This document shows, in pieces, positions 50,972 through 59,559 of a stretch of 64,000 nt of DNA. The number at the start of each line of letters is the position of its first letter. The stretch's first letter is position 1. The stretch comes from Gammaproteobacteria bacterium (GTDB lineage Bacteria; Pseudomonadota; Gammaproteobacteria; Pseudomonadales; Azotimanducaceae), in the NCBI GenBank assembly GCA_026708185.1, contig JAPOVK010000051.1, positions 62,001-126,000 of the forward strand, given 5' to 3'. A program made the translations under genes and the position numbers. The notes beneath the pieces were generated by a model. The model was not told the origin of the DNA and did no database searches. It worked only from the letters and a program-made list of their open reading frames with translations.

Positions 50972-52287
50972 AACTACGTACGAAGCTGATCCTCGGCGTG
51001 GGCGCCGGATTAGGCGTGGCGGCTGCAGTCCTCGTCCTCAATCCGCCATCCGAGTGGTTCCGCGACCCCCCCGCGCCGCGCGCGACGACGGTCGCCGAGG
51101 CCGAAGTGGACGCATCACTCTACACCTGCGGCATGCACCCGGACGTCATCCGGCACGAACCGGGAACATGCCCGATCTGCGGCATGAGACTGGTCCGCAA
51201 AACCCAGACCGAAGCCGACACCGGCGGCGTGCGGGTCAGCCAGCAGTTCCTGCAGAACTTCGCCGTGCGCACCGCGCCGGTGGAGCGTCGCGACCTGCCC
51301 ATCACGATCCGTACGGTCGGCGAGTTGGCGCACAACGAGGAGAAGGTCTTCTCGGTTAACACGAAGTTCGAAGGCTGGATCGAGAGCGCCCGGGTGAACA
51401 ACGTCGGCGAGTTCGTCACCGCGGGCGATCCGCTGTTCGAAATCTACAGTCCGCAACTCGTCACCACCGCGCGCGAATTCCTCGCCGCCATGGACTACGT
51501 GGCTCGCCTGGAACGTGACCGCGCCTACCCGGAAGCCGTGCAACGGGCGAAGTCGCTGCTCGACGCCGCGCGCGAACGCCTGGCCTATTGGGACATGTCG
51601 CCCGCGCAGATCGACGCCCTCGCGGCGGCCAAGTCGGCACCGCGCACGATCACCTTCCACTCGCCCGCGTCGGGCGTGGTCGTGGACAAGATGGGCGACT
51701 CCCTCGACGGCATGAAGCTCGGGCCCGGCATGACGGTTCTCAAGATCGCCGACCACACCACGCTGTGGGCGGAAGCGGATTTCTACGAGGAGGATCTGCG
51801 CCACGTACACGTGGGCAGCCAGGCGACGATCACCGCGGCTGCGTTCCCGGAGCGCCGCTGGGAAGGCAGCGTGCTGTTCTTCCGCTCCGCCGTCAACGCC
51901 GAGACGCGCACCCTGACCGCGTTCATCGAAGTGGCCAACGACGACCTCGTTCTGAGACCGCGCATGTACGTCGACGTCGTGCTGCACGTGGACGACTTGC
52001 CGGATGCCACGACGATCCCGGCGGAGTCCGTCCTGCACAGTGGCGAGCGCACCGTTGCGATCGTCGCCCGAGCCGACGGCGCCTTCGAACCCCGGGAGGT
52101 CGAACTCGGCATCCGATCCGGCGAGTTGCAGCAGGTGACCGCAGGCTTGGGCGTGGGGGAGCGCGTGGTGGTGTCTTCGCAGTTCCTCATCGACTCGGAG
52201 AGCAATCTCCGTGCGGCGATCGGTCAACTCCTGCGCGGCGACGGCGAACAGGCCCCGGATGCCGCCATGCCGCACCACCACCATTGA
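50968..52287 (+). CDS. cusB: RND periplasmic adaptor with heavy-metal-binding domain (CusB-like)
   Basis: Membrane-fusion protein of 439 residues linking the inner-membrane pump to the outer channel. After an N-terminal anchor helix comes a heavy-metal-binding domain (YTCGMHPDVIRHEPGTCPIC, about residues 51-70), then barrel-sandwich and beta-barrel domains (FHSPASGVVVDKMGD, DHTTLWAEADFYEEDL). The C terminus ends in MPHHHH, a likely extra metal site. The linked domain and the neighbours indicate Cu(I)/Ag(I) efflux. ATG overlaps the cusC stop. Confidence 0.94.
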   Translation: MKLRTKLILGVGAGLGVAAAVLVLNPPSEWFRDPPAPRATTVAEAEVDASLYTCGMHPDVIRHEPGTCPICGMRLVRKTQTEADTGGVRVSQQFLQNFAVRTAPVERRDLPITIRTVGELAHNEEKVFSVNTKFEGWIESARVNNVGEFVTAGDPLFEIYSPQLVTTAREFLAAMDYVARLERDRAYPEAVQRAKSLLDAARERLAYWDMSPAQIDALAAAKSAPRTITFHSPASGVVVDKMGDSLDGMKLGPGMTVLKIADHTTLWAEADFYEEDLRHVHVGSQATITAAAFPERRWEGSVLFFRSAVNAETRTLTAFIEVANDDLVLRPRMYVDVVLHVDDLPDATTIPAESVLHSGERTVAIVARADGAFEPREVELGIRSGELQQVTAGLGVGERVVVSSQFLIDSESNLRAAIGQLLRGDGEQAPDAAMPHHHH

Positions 52288-52304
52288 GCGCGTAGGGGAA
52301 AGCC

Positions 52305-55300
52305 GTGCTGGAACGAGTCATCGACTGGTCCATCGAGAACCGCGTCCTCATCATCCTCGCGGCTCTGCTGACCGCCCTGGTTGGCATCTACTCGCTGTCA
52401 CGGACGCCGCTTGACGCCATCCCCGACCTGTCGGACGTCCAAGTCATCGTCTACACCGAGTACCCCGGCCAGGCACCGCGGATCGTCGAGGACCAGGTGA
52501 CCTACCCGCTGACCACGCAACTGCTCGCCGCGCCGTTCGCGAAGGTCGTGCGCGGGTACTCCTTCTTCGGCTTCTCCTTCGTCTACGTCATCTTTGAAGA
52601 CGGCACCGACCTCTACTGGGCCCGTGGGCGCGTCCTCGAGACCCTGAGCCACGTGGCCCGACAGTTGCCTCCAGGCGTCACCCCCACCCTCGGTCCGGAC
52701 GCGACAGGCGTCGGCTGGGCCTTCATGTACGCGCTCAAGTCGGACCGCCACGACCTGGCGGAGTTGCGGTCCATCCAGGACTACTACCTCAAGTACGAAC
52801 TGACCAGCGTCCCCGGCGTCTCGGAAGTCGCCAGCATCGGCGGATTCGTCAGGCAGTACCAGGTCACCGTGGATCCGAACCGCCTGCGCGCCTACGGCAT
52901 TCCGCTCTCGCGCATCCGCACCGCGATCGAAGATAGCAACAGCGACGTCGGCGGGCGCCTGCTCGAGGTCTCCGAAAAGGAATTCATGATCCGCGGACAG
53001 GGGTTGATCGAGTCCCTGGACGACATACGCGCGATCGCCTTGGGCGTCAATGCCGCGGGTACGCCGATCCTGCTCGAGGACCTAGCCGAGGTCGGCGTCG
53101 GTCCGGAGATGCGCCGTGGTGTCGCCGAGTGGAACGGCGAGGGCGAGACCGTCGGCGGCATCGTCGTGGTACGCCACGGCGAAGGCACGCTCGCGGTCAT
53201 CCGCGACGTCAAGGCCAAGCTCGAGGCCGCCAAGGCTGGCCTCCCGGACGGCGTGACGATCGAGGTCGCCTACGACCGGACCGCGTTGATCGAGCGCGCG
53301 GTGACCAGCCTCGGCATCAGCCTCGGCCAGCAACTGTTGATCGTGAGCCTGGTGTGCATCGCGTTCCTGTTCCACGTCAGGAGCGGCATGGTCGCCATCA
53401 TCACCTTGCCGCTCGGCATCCTGATCGCCTTCATCGTCATGACCGCGCAAGGCGTGAACGTCAACATCATGTCGCTGGGCGGCATCGCGGTGGCGATCGG
53501 CACGATGGTCGACGCCGGCATCGTGATGGTGGAGAACGCCCATCGGCACCTTGTGGAAGCGCGTGGAAGACGGCCGCACTGGGAAGTGATCGCCGCGGCG
53601 ACCAAGGAGGTCGGGCCCACGCTGTTCTTCGCCCTGTTGGTGATCACCGTGTCGTTCCTGCCTGTCTTCGCCCTCGAGGCGCAGGAAGGTCGGCTGTTCA
53701 AGCCGCTCGCTTTCGCGAAGACCTACGCGATGGCAGCGGCGGCCTTGCTCGCCGTGACGCTCACCCCCGTGCTCGTCGGCTACTGGGTCAAGGGGCACCG
53801 CCTCGCGGGCGGCGAACGCGGCGGACCCCACATGCTGCAGTTCGGCTTGGCGCTCTTCGCGTTGGCCCGGGTCGTGCGACCGGTGCTGAGCGCCGCCTTG
53901 CGGTTCCGATTCGCGGTCGTCGGTCTCGCCGTGGCCGGGCTCGCCGTGACCGTCATCCCGTTCACGCGCCTCGGCACGGAGTTCATGCCATCGCTCTGGG
54001 AGGGCGACCTGCTGTACATGCCAACCACGCTACCGGGGATCTCCATCACCAAGGCCAGCGAAGTGCTGCAACAGACCGACCGCATCATCCGCACGTTTCC
54101 CGAGGTCGAAAACGTCTTCGGCAAGGTCGGACGCGCCGACACCGCCACCGATCCCGCGCCGCTGTCCATGATCGAAACCACCATCGTCCTGAAGCCGGAG
54201 GCCGAGTGGCGCCAAGGCATGACGCCTGAGGCGCTGATCGACGAACTCGACGCCGCCATCCGCGTGCCCGGCCTCACCAACGCCTGGACCATGCCGATCA
54301 GGACCCGCATCGACATGCTCTCGACCGGCATCAAGACCCCCGTGGGGGTCAAGATCGCCGGTCCCGATCTTGGCGAACTCGAACGCCTCGGGAGGAGGAT
54401 CGAAGCTGTCGTCAGGGATCTCCCCGGCACCCGCGGCGCCTACGCGGAACGCGTCATGGGCGGCAACTATCTCGACGTCAAAGTGGACCGCACGGCTATC
54501 GCCCGATACGGCTTGACCGTGCGCGACGTCCAGGAGGTCGTGCAGACGGCGATCGGCGGCGTGAACGTGACGACCACCGTCGAAGGCCTGGAGCGCTATC
54601 CCGTCAACCTGCGCTACGGGCGCGAGCTCAGAGACGACCTGCCGGCGTTGCGCGCGGCGCTCGTCCCCACCGCGTCGGGGGCGCAGATTCCGCTCGGCCG
54701 CCTGGCGAGCATCGAGTACACCGTCGGTCCGCCAAGTATCAAGAGCGAGAACGCGAAGCCCAACGCCTGGGTTTACGTCGATACGGACTCCGACGACCTG
54801 GGGTACTACGTCGACACGGCCCGAGCAGCGGTTGCCGACGCGGTCGACGTGCCGCCCGGCTACACGATCACGTGGAGCGGACAGTACGAGTACCTCGAGC
54901 GCGCGCAGGCCCGACTGGCCGTTGTCATACCGGCGACCCTCCTCCTGATCGCCGCGATCATCTACGTCAGCCGCCGCTCGCTCACCGAGACGCTGCTGGT
55001 CCTGCTCGGCACGCCGTTCGCCCTGATCGGCGCCGTCTGGCTGCTCTACTGGTTGGACTACAACCTTAGCGTCGCCGTCTGGGTGGGCATCATCGCCCTC
55101 GCCGGGCTCTACGCCGAAACCGTCACCGTCCTGCTGCTGTATCTCAACGTCGCCGTCGGCGATGCCGCCAAGCGCGGCGAACTGCGCGACCGCAGCGCAC
55201 TCGCGGAGGCCATCATCGCCGGCACTGCGAAACGGGTCAGGCCCGTGCTGATGACCATCGCTACCGACGTCGTGGGCCTGTTGCCGATCATGTGGAGCGC

Positions 55301-55442
55301 CGGTGCGGGTGCGGACGTGATGAAGCGCATCGCGGCGCCCCTGGTGGGCGGCGTGCTGACGGCCGGCCTAGTGGTCCTACTGGTCTTCCCCGCCGTGTTC
55401 TACTGGTGGAAAGCCCGCGACCTACCGATGCGCAACGCCTAA
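52305..55442 (+). CDS. cusA: heavy-metal RND efflux pump (CusA-like)
   Basis: Inner-membrane proton-driven pump of 1045 residues (E. coli CusA has 1047). The three metal-relay methionines are all present at M572 (GDLLYMPTTLPG), M622 (APLSMIETTI) and M671 (IDMLSTGIK), one less than E. coli M573, M623 and M672. Helix 4 has GGIAVAIGTMVDAGIVMVENAHRH with the charged relay. This strongly indicates monovalent Cu/Ag rather than Zn/Co/Ni. GTG start at 52305; 17 bases after cusB. Convergent with the phytase gene. Confidence 0.96.
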   Translation: MLERVIDWSIENRVLIILAALLTALVGIYSLSRTPLDAIPDLSDVQVIVYTEYPGQAPRIVEDQVTYPLTTQLLAAPFAKVVRGYSFFGFSFVYVIFEDGTDLYWARGRVLETLSHVARQLPPGVTPTLGPDATGVGWAFMYALKSDRHDLAELRSIQDYYLKYELTSVPGVSEVASIGGFVRQYQVTVDPNRLRAYGIPLSRIRTAIEDSNSDVGGRLLEVSEKEFMIRGQGLIESLDDIRAIALGVNAAGTPILLEDLAEVGVGPEMRRGVAEWNGEGETVGGIVVVRHGEGTLAVIRDVKAKLEAAKAGLPDGVTIEVAYDRTALIERAVTSLGISLGQQLLIVSLVCIAFLFHVRSGMVAIITLPLGILIAFIVMTAQGVNVNIMSLGGIAVAIGTMVDAGIVMVENAHRHLVEARGRRPHWEVIAAATKEVGPTLFFALLVITVSFLPVFALEAQEGRLFKPLAFAKTYAMAAAALLAVTLTPVLVGYWVKGHRLAGGERGGPHMLQFGLALFALARVVRPVLSAALRFRFAVVGLAVAGLAVTVIPFTRLGTEFMPSLWEGDLLYMPTTLPGISITKASEVLQQTDRIIRTFPEVENVFGKVGRADTATDPAPLSMIETTIVLKPEAEWRQGMTPEALIDELDAAIRVPGLTNAWTMPIRTRIDMLSTGIKTPVGVKIAGPDLGELERLGRRIEAVVRDLPGTRGAYAERVMGGNYLDVKVDRTAIARYGLTVRDVQEVVQTAIGGVNVTTTVEGLERYPVNLRYGRELRDDLPALRAALVPTASGAQIPLGRLASIEYTVGPPSIKSENAKPNAWVYVDTDSDDLGYYVDTARAAVADAVDVPPGYTITWSGQYEYLERAQARLAVVIPATLLLIAAIIYVSRRSLTETLLVLLGTPFALIGAVWLLYWLDYNLSVAVWVGIIALAGLYAETVTVLLLYLNVAVGDAAKRGELRDRSALAEAIIAGTAKRVRPVLMTIATDVVGLLPIMWSAGAGADVMKRIAAPLVGGVLTAGLVVLLVFPAVFYWWKARDLPMRNA

Positions 55443-55444
55443 CG

Positions 55445-56641
55445 TCAGTCGAGCTCCAGCGCGGCGGCCACGTCGGCCCAGGACACGTACTTGAAGTTCT
55501 GGTTCTGCTTCTCGCCTGCAGAATCCACGTTGTAGCCGTCCTGGACGACGAGCAGGCCCTGTGGGTAGTCCGCACCGACGGGCATGGCGACGACGTCGAT
55601 GCCATCGGTCTCGCCGGCGCCGTCAATCGCTTCACCGTCGGCGACCCGGAACGTCCCGCGGTAGGCGTGCGGCGGTGACCGGTCGAAGACCACGTACGTC
55701 CAGTTACCTTGGCTCGAGGCGACCAGGTAGCCGGCCTCCGGGGCGGCGTCGGGCGGCGCATAGATCGCGAGGCCCTCGACATCGGCGGTCAGGCGATGCG
55801 GACTGTCGGGGTCGGGTGCCTCGGCCTCCTCCTCCGGTCGCACGGTCGCGATGAGTTGCTTCGCTTCCGCCGCATCGTCCGGCTCGGCGCCGAGCCGCCA
55901 GACGCCTACGCCTTCCTCGCCGATGTAGAGCACGCCGTTCGAATCGTCGGCGACGCACCCTTCCGGTTGCGTTTCCGTGTGGATCGTCCGCACACGCTCG
56001 CCGCGCAGCTTGCCCGTACCGGCGTCGGCCAGGTGCCACTGCGCTGCACCGCCCGCCTTGTCGGTGGCGATCGCATACAAGGCCCCACCTTTAAGGCTGC
56101 GGTACAGGCAGAAGCCGTAGGGATCGTCCAAGTCCGCCGGAATCGGCGCGGCCAGGAGATCGGTCAACGCACCGGTCTCTTGATCCAATGCCCAGACATC
56201 GATCGTGTTCGTGGTGCGGTTCGTGCCGCCCACGACAACCACCTGCACGCCCGAGACCTCGACCGTTCGCAAATCGACATTGTTGACCCGGCCCGCGTCC
56301 ACGCGGCCGTGCCGGGCACCGGCCAAGTCGTACACCTCCAAGCCACGGCGCTTGTTCGTGCCCACCACCCAACTCGCGGCGGGATTGCGTTGGTTGATCC
56401 AGATCGCCGGATCGTCGGCGGCATCGGAGCCGTCGATGACCGGCACGGTCTCCGCGAATGGCAGAACCGGGACGGCATCCGCCGGCAAAGCGAGCGGATC
56501 GGTGTCGTAGAACAGCGTGATGATCACGTCACGCGCGGCCGTTTCCACGTCGCACGCGGGCAGCATCGTCATCGTCGCCGCCAAAGCGACGCCGCCGATG
56601 ATCCGGCCGCTCCCCGAAAGAAACTTGGCTCGTCTGGACAT
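55445..56641 (-). CDS. beta-propeller phytase, lipoprotein
   Basis: Calcium-dependent 3-phytase of 398 residues that frees phosphate from phytate or related esters. Signature DDPAIWINQRNPAASWVVGT, GLEVYDLAG and RVNNVDLR match the family; VEGLAIY and YNVDS close it. The N terminus ends in MLPAC, a lipobox, so it is exported and lipid anchored. ATG 56641 (MSRRAKFL) gives this signal; the frame above to 56698 is not needed. It is divergent from the first CoA-transferase gene with 55 bases between. Confidence 0.92.
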   Translation of the reverse strand: MSRRAKFLSGSGRIIGGVALAATMTMLPACDVETAARDVIITLFYDTDPLALPADAVPVLPFAETVPVIDGSDAADDPAIWINQRNPAASWVVGTNKRRGLEVYDLAGARHGRVDAGRVNNVDLRTVEVSGVQVVVVGGTNRTTNTIDVWALDQETGALTDLLAAPIPADLDDPYGFCLYRSLKGGALYAIATDKAGGAAQWHLADAGTGKLRGERVRTIHTETQPEGCVADDSNGVLYIGEEGVGVWRLGAEPDDAAEAKQLIATVRPEEEAEAPDPDSPHRLTADVEGLAIYAPPDAAPEAGYLVASSQGNWTYVVFDRSPPHAYRGTFRVADGEAIDGAGETDGIDVVAMPVGADYPQGLLVVQDGYNVDSAGEKQNQNFKYVSWADVAAALELD

Positions 56642-56696
56642 GCACCGCACGCTATCACATGCGCGGTAGGAAGACCGTGAGCTAACATCGCCCGCC

Positions 56697-57716
56697 ATGG
56701 ATCGCGTGCTTGAACTGGGCGGCCACGCTGCAGGTTTCTGCGGCCGGTTGTTCGCACAATCCGGTTACGACGTGGTTCGCGTCGAGTCCAAAGCAACGGT
56801 CCCCGCCTGGGCCAGCCAAACGGCCATGGACCTGTACCTGCACGCCGGGAAGCGCCGGGTCAGGACCGACGACGCCGGCCTGATCGCCGAACTCGCCAGC
56901 CGTGCCGACATCGTCGTCGCCGAAGGCGAGACCGCCGATGCCGTTGCGACGCTCGACTTCGACGCCTGGGCGACGCCCGTCAAGGTGGCAATCACGCCGT
57001 TCGGACTGACCGGGCCGAAGCGCAACTGGCGCGCAACCCCGCATGTCGTGCTGGCCATGGGCGGCTATACCAACCTCATGGGCGACTCCGACCGCGCCCC
57101 GCTTTCGCTCCCCGGTCACTATGTCGAGTTTCAGAGCGGGACGTTCGCGTTCACCGCGGCCAACGCCAGCCGTCTCGCCGAAGAGCGCAACACCATCGAC
57201 ATCGGCATGTTGGAAGTGGTCATGGCCCTCAGCCAGTTCACCACGGTGATGTGGCACTGCGGCGGCGTCGTGCGCTCCCGGCACGGCAGCGACTTCTGGT
57301 CCGTCGTGCCGAGCAACCTGTTCCGCTGCGCCGACGGCTGGGTCTACACCAACATCGTGCCTTCGTTCTGGGATCCGTTCACGGTGTTCCTAGACCGGCC
57401 CGAACTGGCTGTGGACGAGCGCTTCGCGAACAACGAGAAGCGCATGCTGAACCGCACCGCCCTGCACGACGCGATCGACTGTGTCCTAGCGTCGCGTTCG
57501 AAGGCCGAGATCGACGAACGCGCCAACGAGTGCCGGATTCCGCTTGGCATCGTGCAGACGTTCGAGGATGTCCTGGCTGATCCCCACTTGGCCGAACGCG
57601 GCCTTTGGCAGAACCTCGTTCACGCCGACACCATCGTGCGTTCGCCGCCGCCGGGCTGGCGCATCCACGGCGAAGCACGCCCTGCGCTCAGACTGTCCGA
57701 GCCGGAACATGGCTGA
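56697..57716 (+). CDS. family III CoA-transferase (CaiB/BaiF), short subunit
   Basis: Protein of 339 residues that moves CoA between carboxylic acids. VVRVES near the start, FGLTGPKRNW and the catalytic-region TIDIGMLEVVMAL (Asp present) mark the family; GIVQTFEDVLADPHLAERGLW is the C-terminal signature. The usual N-terminal GIRVLDLTRVLAGP stretch is shortened to RVLELGGHAAGF. It overlaps the next CoA-transferase gene by eight bases, so the two may form one heteromeric enzyme. Confidence 0.88.
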   Translation: MDRVLELGGHAAGFCGRLFAQSGYDVVRVESKATVPAWASQTAMDLYLHAGKRRVRTDDAGLIAELASRADIVVAEGETADAVATLDFDAWATPVKVAITPFGLTGPKRNWRATPHVVLAMGGYTNLMGDSDRAPLSLPGHYVEFQSGTFAFTAANASRLAEERNTIDIGMLEVVMALSQFTTVMWHCGGVVRSRHGSDFWSVVPSNLFRCADGWVYTNIVPSFWDPFTVFLDRPELAVDERFANNEKRMLNRTALHDAIDCVLASRSKAEIDERANECRIPLGIVQTFEDVLADPHLAERGLWQNLVHADTIVRSPPPGWRIHGEARPALRLSEPEHG

Positions 57717-59007
57717 CGGACCGTTGCGGGGCATTCGCATTCTCGACCTGACGCACGTCTGGGCTGGCCCGCTGGCCACCCGCGTGCTCGCCGACCTCGG
57801 TGCGACGGTCGTCAAGGTCGAGGGCCCGATGGGGCGCGGGCCGCGCGAATACCGGGGCGGACTGCCGATTGGGGGTTGGCTCGCGGGCAAGCCCCCAGAG
57901 CCCTCAGCCGGGGAGCGCCCCCGCCGCAAAGCGGCGGGCAGGGGCATAGCCCCTCGCATGAAAGAACCTTGGAACGTCAATGCGGTGTTCGTGAAACTGC
58001 AGCGCAACAAGCAGAGTCTGGCCATCGACCTGAAAACCGACGCCGGGCGCGACACCTTTCTCGAACTCGTCGCCGTGGCGGACGTGGTGATGGAAAACTT
58101 CAGCGCCCGGGCCATGCCGGCGCTCGGCCTGGACTATGCACGGCTCGCCGAGGCCAATCCGCGGATCATCTACGTCTCCATGCCCGGGTTCGGCCACAGC
58201 GGGCCGTACCGCGACCGCGTCGCCTTCGGCCCCTCGGTGGAGCCGATGTCCGGCTTGACCACCGTGATGGGTTACGGCCCGGGCGAGCCCCGCAACACGG
58301 CCATGGCGCTCATGGATCCCATCACCGGCGTCAGCGCGACGGCCGCCGTCGTGAACGCACTAAGGCGCCGCGAACGGACCGGGAAGGGTGCGCATGTCGA
58401 GATGTCCTTGCACGAAGGGGGCGTCGCGTTCTCGGGCCCATGGCTGATCGAAGTCCAGCTCCCAGACTACGCGGGCGACATCGCGCCGCTCGGCAACCGG
58501 CATCCCCATATGGCGCCGCACGGCGTCTACCGATGCGCCGGCGACGACGCCTGGGTAGCCATCGCCTGCCGCAACGATGGCGATTGGCGCGCGTTGTGCA
58601 ACGTGATCGTCGCACTGGATCCCGACGCCGGCGTGGCCGAGCGCCGGCAGGACCACGACCGCATCGACGCCGCCATCGGCGCATGGACCGCGTCGCAGAC
58701 CAAGTTCGATGCCGCCGAAATCCTGCAGCGGGCACGCGTGCCGGCCGGACCCGTCAACATCACACCGGACATGACGGCGGATCCCCAGGTCAAGGCGCGT
58801 GGTTTCTTCGTTCCTCTCGAACCTGGCCCGACGCCGATTCCGGGCAATCCGATCAAGATGGCCGGCATCACCAGCGACGACTGGACGCCATGCCCGCGCC
58901 TCGGTGCCGACAACCGCGAGGTCCTGCGGGACTGGCTCGACTACGACGATGATCGCATCGAAGCGTTGGAAGGCGCCGGCGTCGTGGTTGACAAGCCGCC
59001 GGCCTAG
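57709..59007 (+). CDS. family III CoA-transferase (CaiB/BaiF), long subunit with insertion
   Basis: Protein of 432 residues with an intact N terminus (GIRILDLTHVWAGPLATRVLADLGATVVKVEGP), QRNKQSLAIDLKT, FGHSGPYRDR and the C-terminal PAGPVNITPDMTADPQVKARGF. The position of the catalytic Asp is Glu (HVEMSLHEGG), so it may depend on its partner. Residues about 54-83 (WLAGKPPEPSAGERPRRKAAG region) are absent from normal relatives and are encoded by a set of three hairpins, which looks like an in-frame insertion. ATG at 57709 overlaps the previous gene. Confidence 0.9.
   Translation: MADGPLRGIRILDLTHVWAGPLATRVLADLGATVVKVEGPMGRGPREYRGGLPIGGWLAGKPPEPSAGERPRRKAAGRGIAPRMKEPWNVNAVFVKLQRNKQSLAIDLKTDAGRDTFLELVAVADVVMENFSARAMPALGLDYARLAEANPRIIYVSMPGFGHSGPYRDRVAFGPSVEPMSGLTTVMGYGPGEPRNTAMALMDPITGVSATAAVVNALRRRERTGKGAHVEMSLHEGGVAFSGPWLIEVQLPDYAGDIAPLGNRHPHMAPHGVYRCAGDDAWVAIACRNDGDWRALCNVIVALDPDAGVAERRQDHDRIDAAIGAWTASQTKFDAAEILQRARVPAGPVNITPDMTADPQVKARGFFVPLEPGPTPIPGNPIKMAGITSDDWTPCPRLGADNREVLRDWLDYDDDRIEALEGAGVVVDKPPA
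57870..57954. repeat. triple-hairpin element inside a CoA-transferase gene
   Basis: Three inverted repeats follow each other: TGGGGG (57870-57875) with CCCCCA (57892-57897); CCGCCGC-AAA-GCGGCGG (57921-57937); and AGGGGC-ATA-GCCCCT (57940-57954). The element keeps the reading frame and adds about 30 basic, proline-rich residues, as palindromic elements of Rickettsia do. Confidence 0.7.
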
Positions 59008-59508
59008 ATGGGCTTTCAGGTGCGCCCAGAAGGCGACGCCGACCTCGGCGCAATTCGCACGGTCAATCGCGAAGCCTTCGGGACCATTGCGGAAGCCGAC
59101 TTGGTGGATGCACTGCGTGCCAACGGCGATGCCGCGCTGTCGCTCGTCGCTGAAAACGACTCCGGCGTGGTCGGACACATCCTGTTTTCGCACCTGCCGA
59201 TCCGCACCTCCTCGCGCGACGTGGCGGCAGTGGCGCTCGCCCCGATGTCTGTGCTTCCCCGATGGCAGCGCCGCGGCGTCGGCAGCGCGTTGGTGCGGGC
59301 CGGTCTCGACCGCTGTCGCGAAGCTGGTCTGGAAGCCGTGGTGGTGCTCGGCCACCCCAACTACTACCCGCGTTTCGGCTTCTCGGCCCGCCTAGCTGCG
59401 CCATTGCGGGCACCCTTCTCCGGGCCCGCCTTCATGGCCCTCGAACTCGCGCCCGGTGCCCTGACAGTGGGCGGCGTGGTGCGCTATCCCGCCGCGTTCT
59501 TTGGCTAG
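59008..59508 (+). CDS. GNAT-family N-acetyltransferase (YhbS-like)
   Basis: Protein of 166 residues. The acetyl-CoA site is VLPRWQRRGVGSALVRAGLDRC (Q/R-x-x-G-x-G/A), preceded by VAAVALAPMS; VVVLGHPNYYPRFGF matches the YhbS subgroup. It begins directly after the stop of the CoA-transferase gene, so is in the same transcript. The acceptor amine is unknown. The region after the stop has TAGCC-ATAATC-GGCTA (59506-59521) and a TACACT box that may start the Rieske gene. Confidence 0.88.
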   Translation: MGFQVRPEGDADLGAIRTVNREAFGTIAEADLVDALRANGDAALSLVAENDSGVVGHILFSHLPIRTSSRDVAAVALAPMSVLPRWQRRGVGSALVRAGLDRCREAGLEAVVVLGHPNYYPRFGFSARLAAPLRAPFSGPAFMALELAPGALTVGGVVRYPAAFFG

Positions 59509-59559
59509 CCATAATCGGCTACACTCGCCGCCCCCCGGCCCCAAGGCAAAGGACGAACC

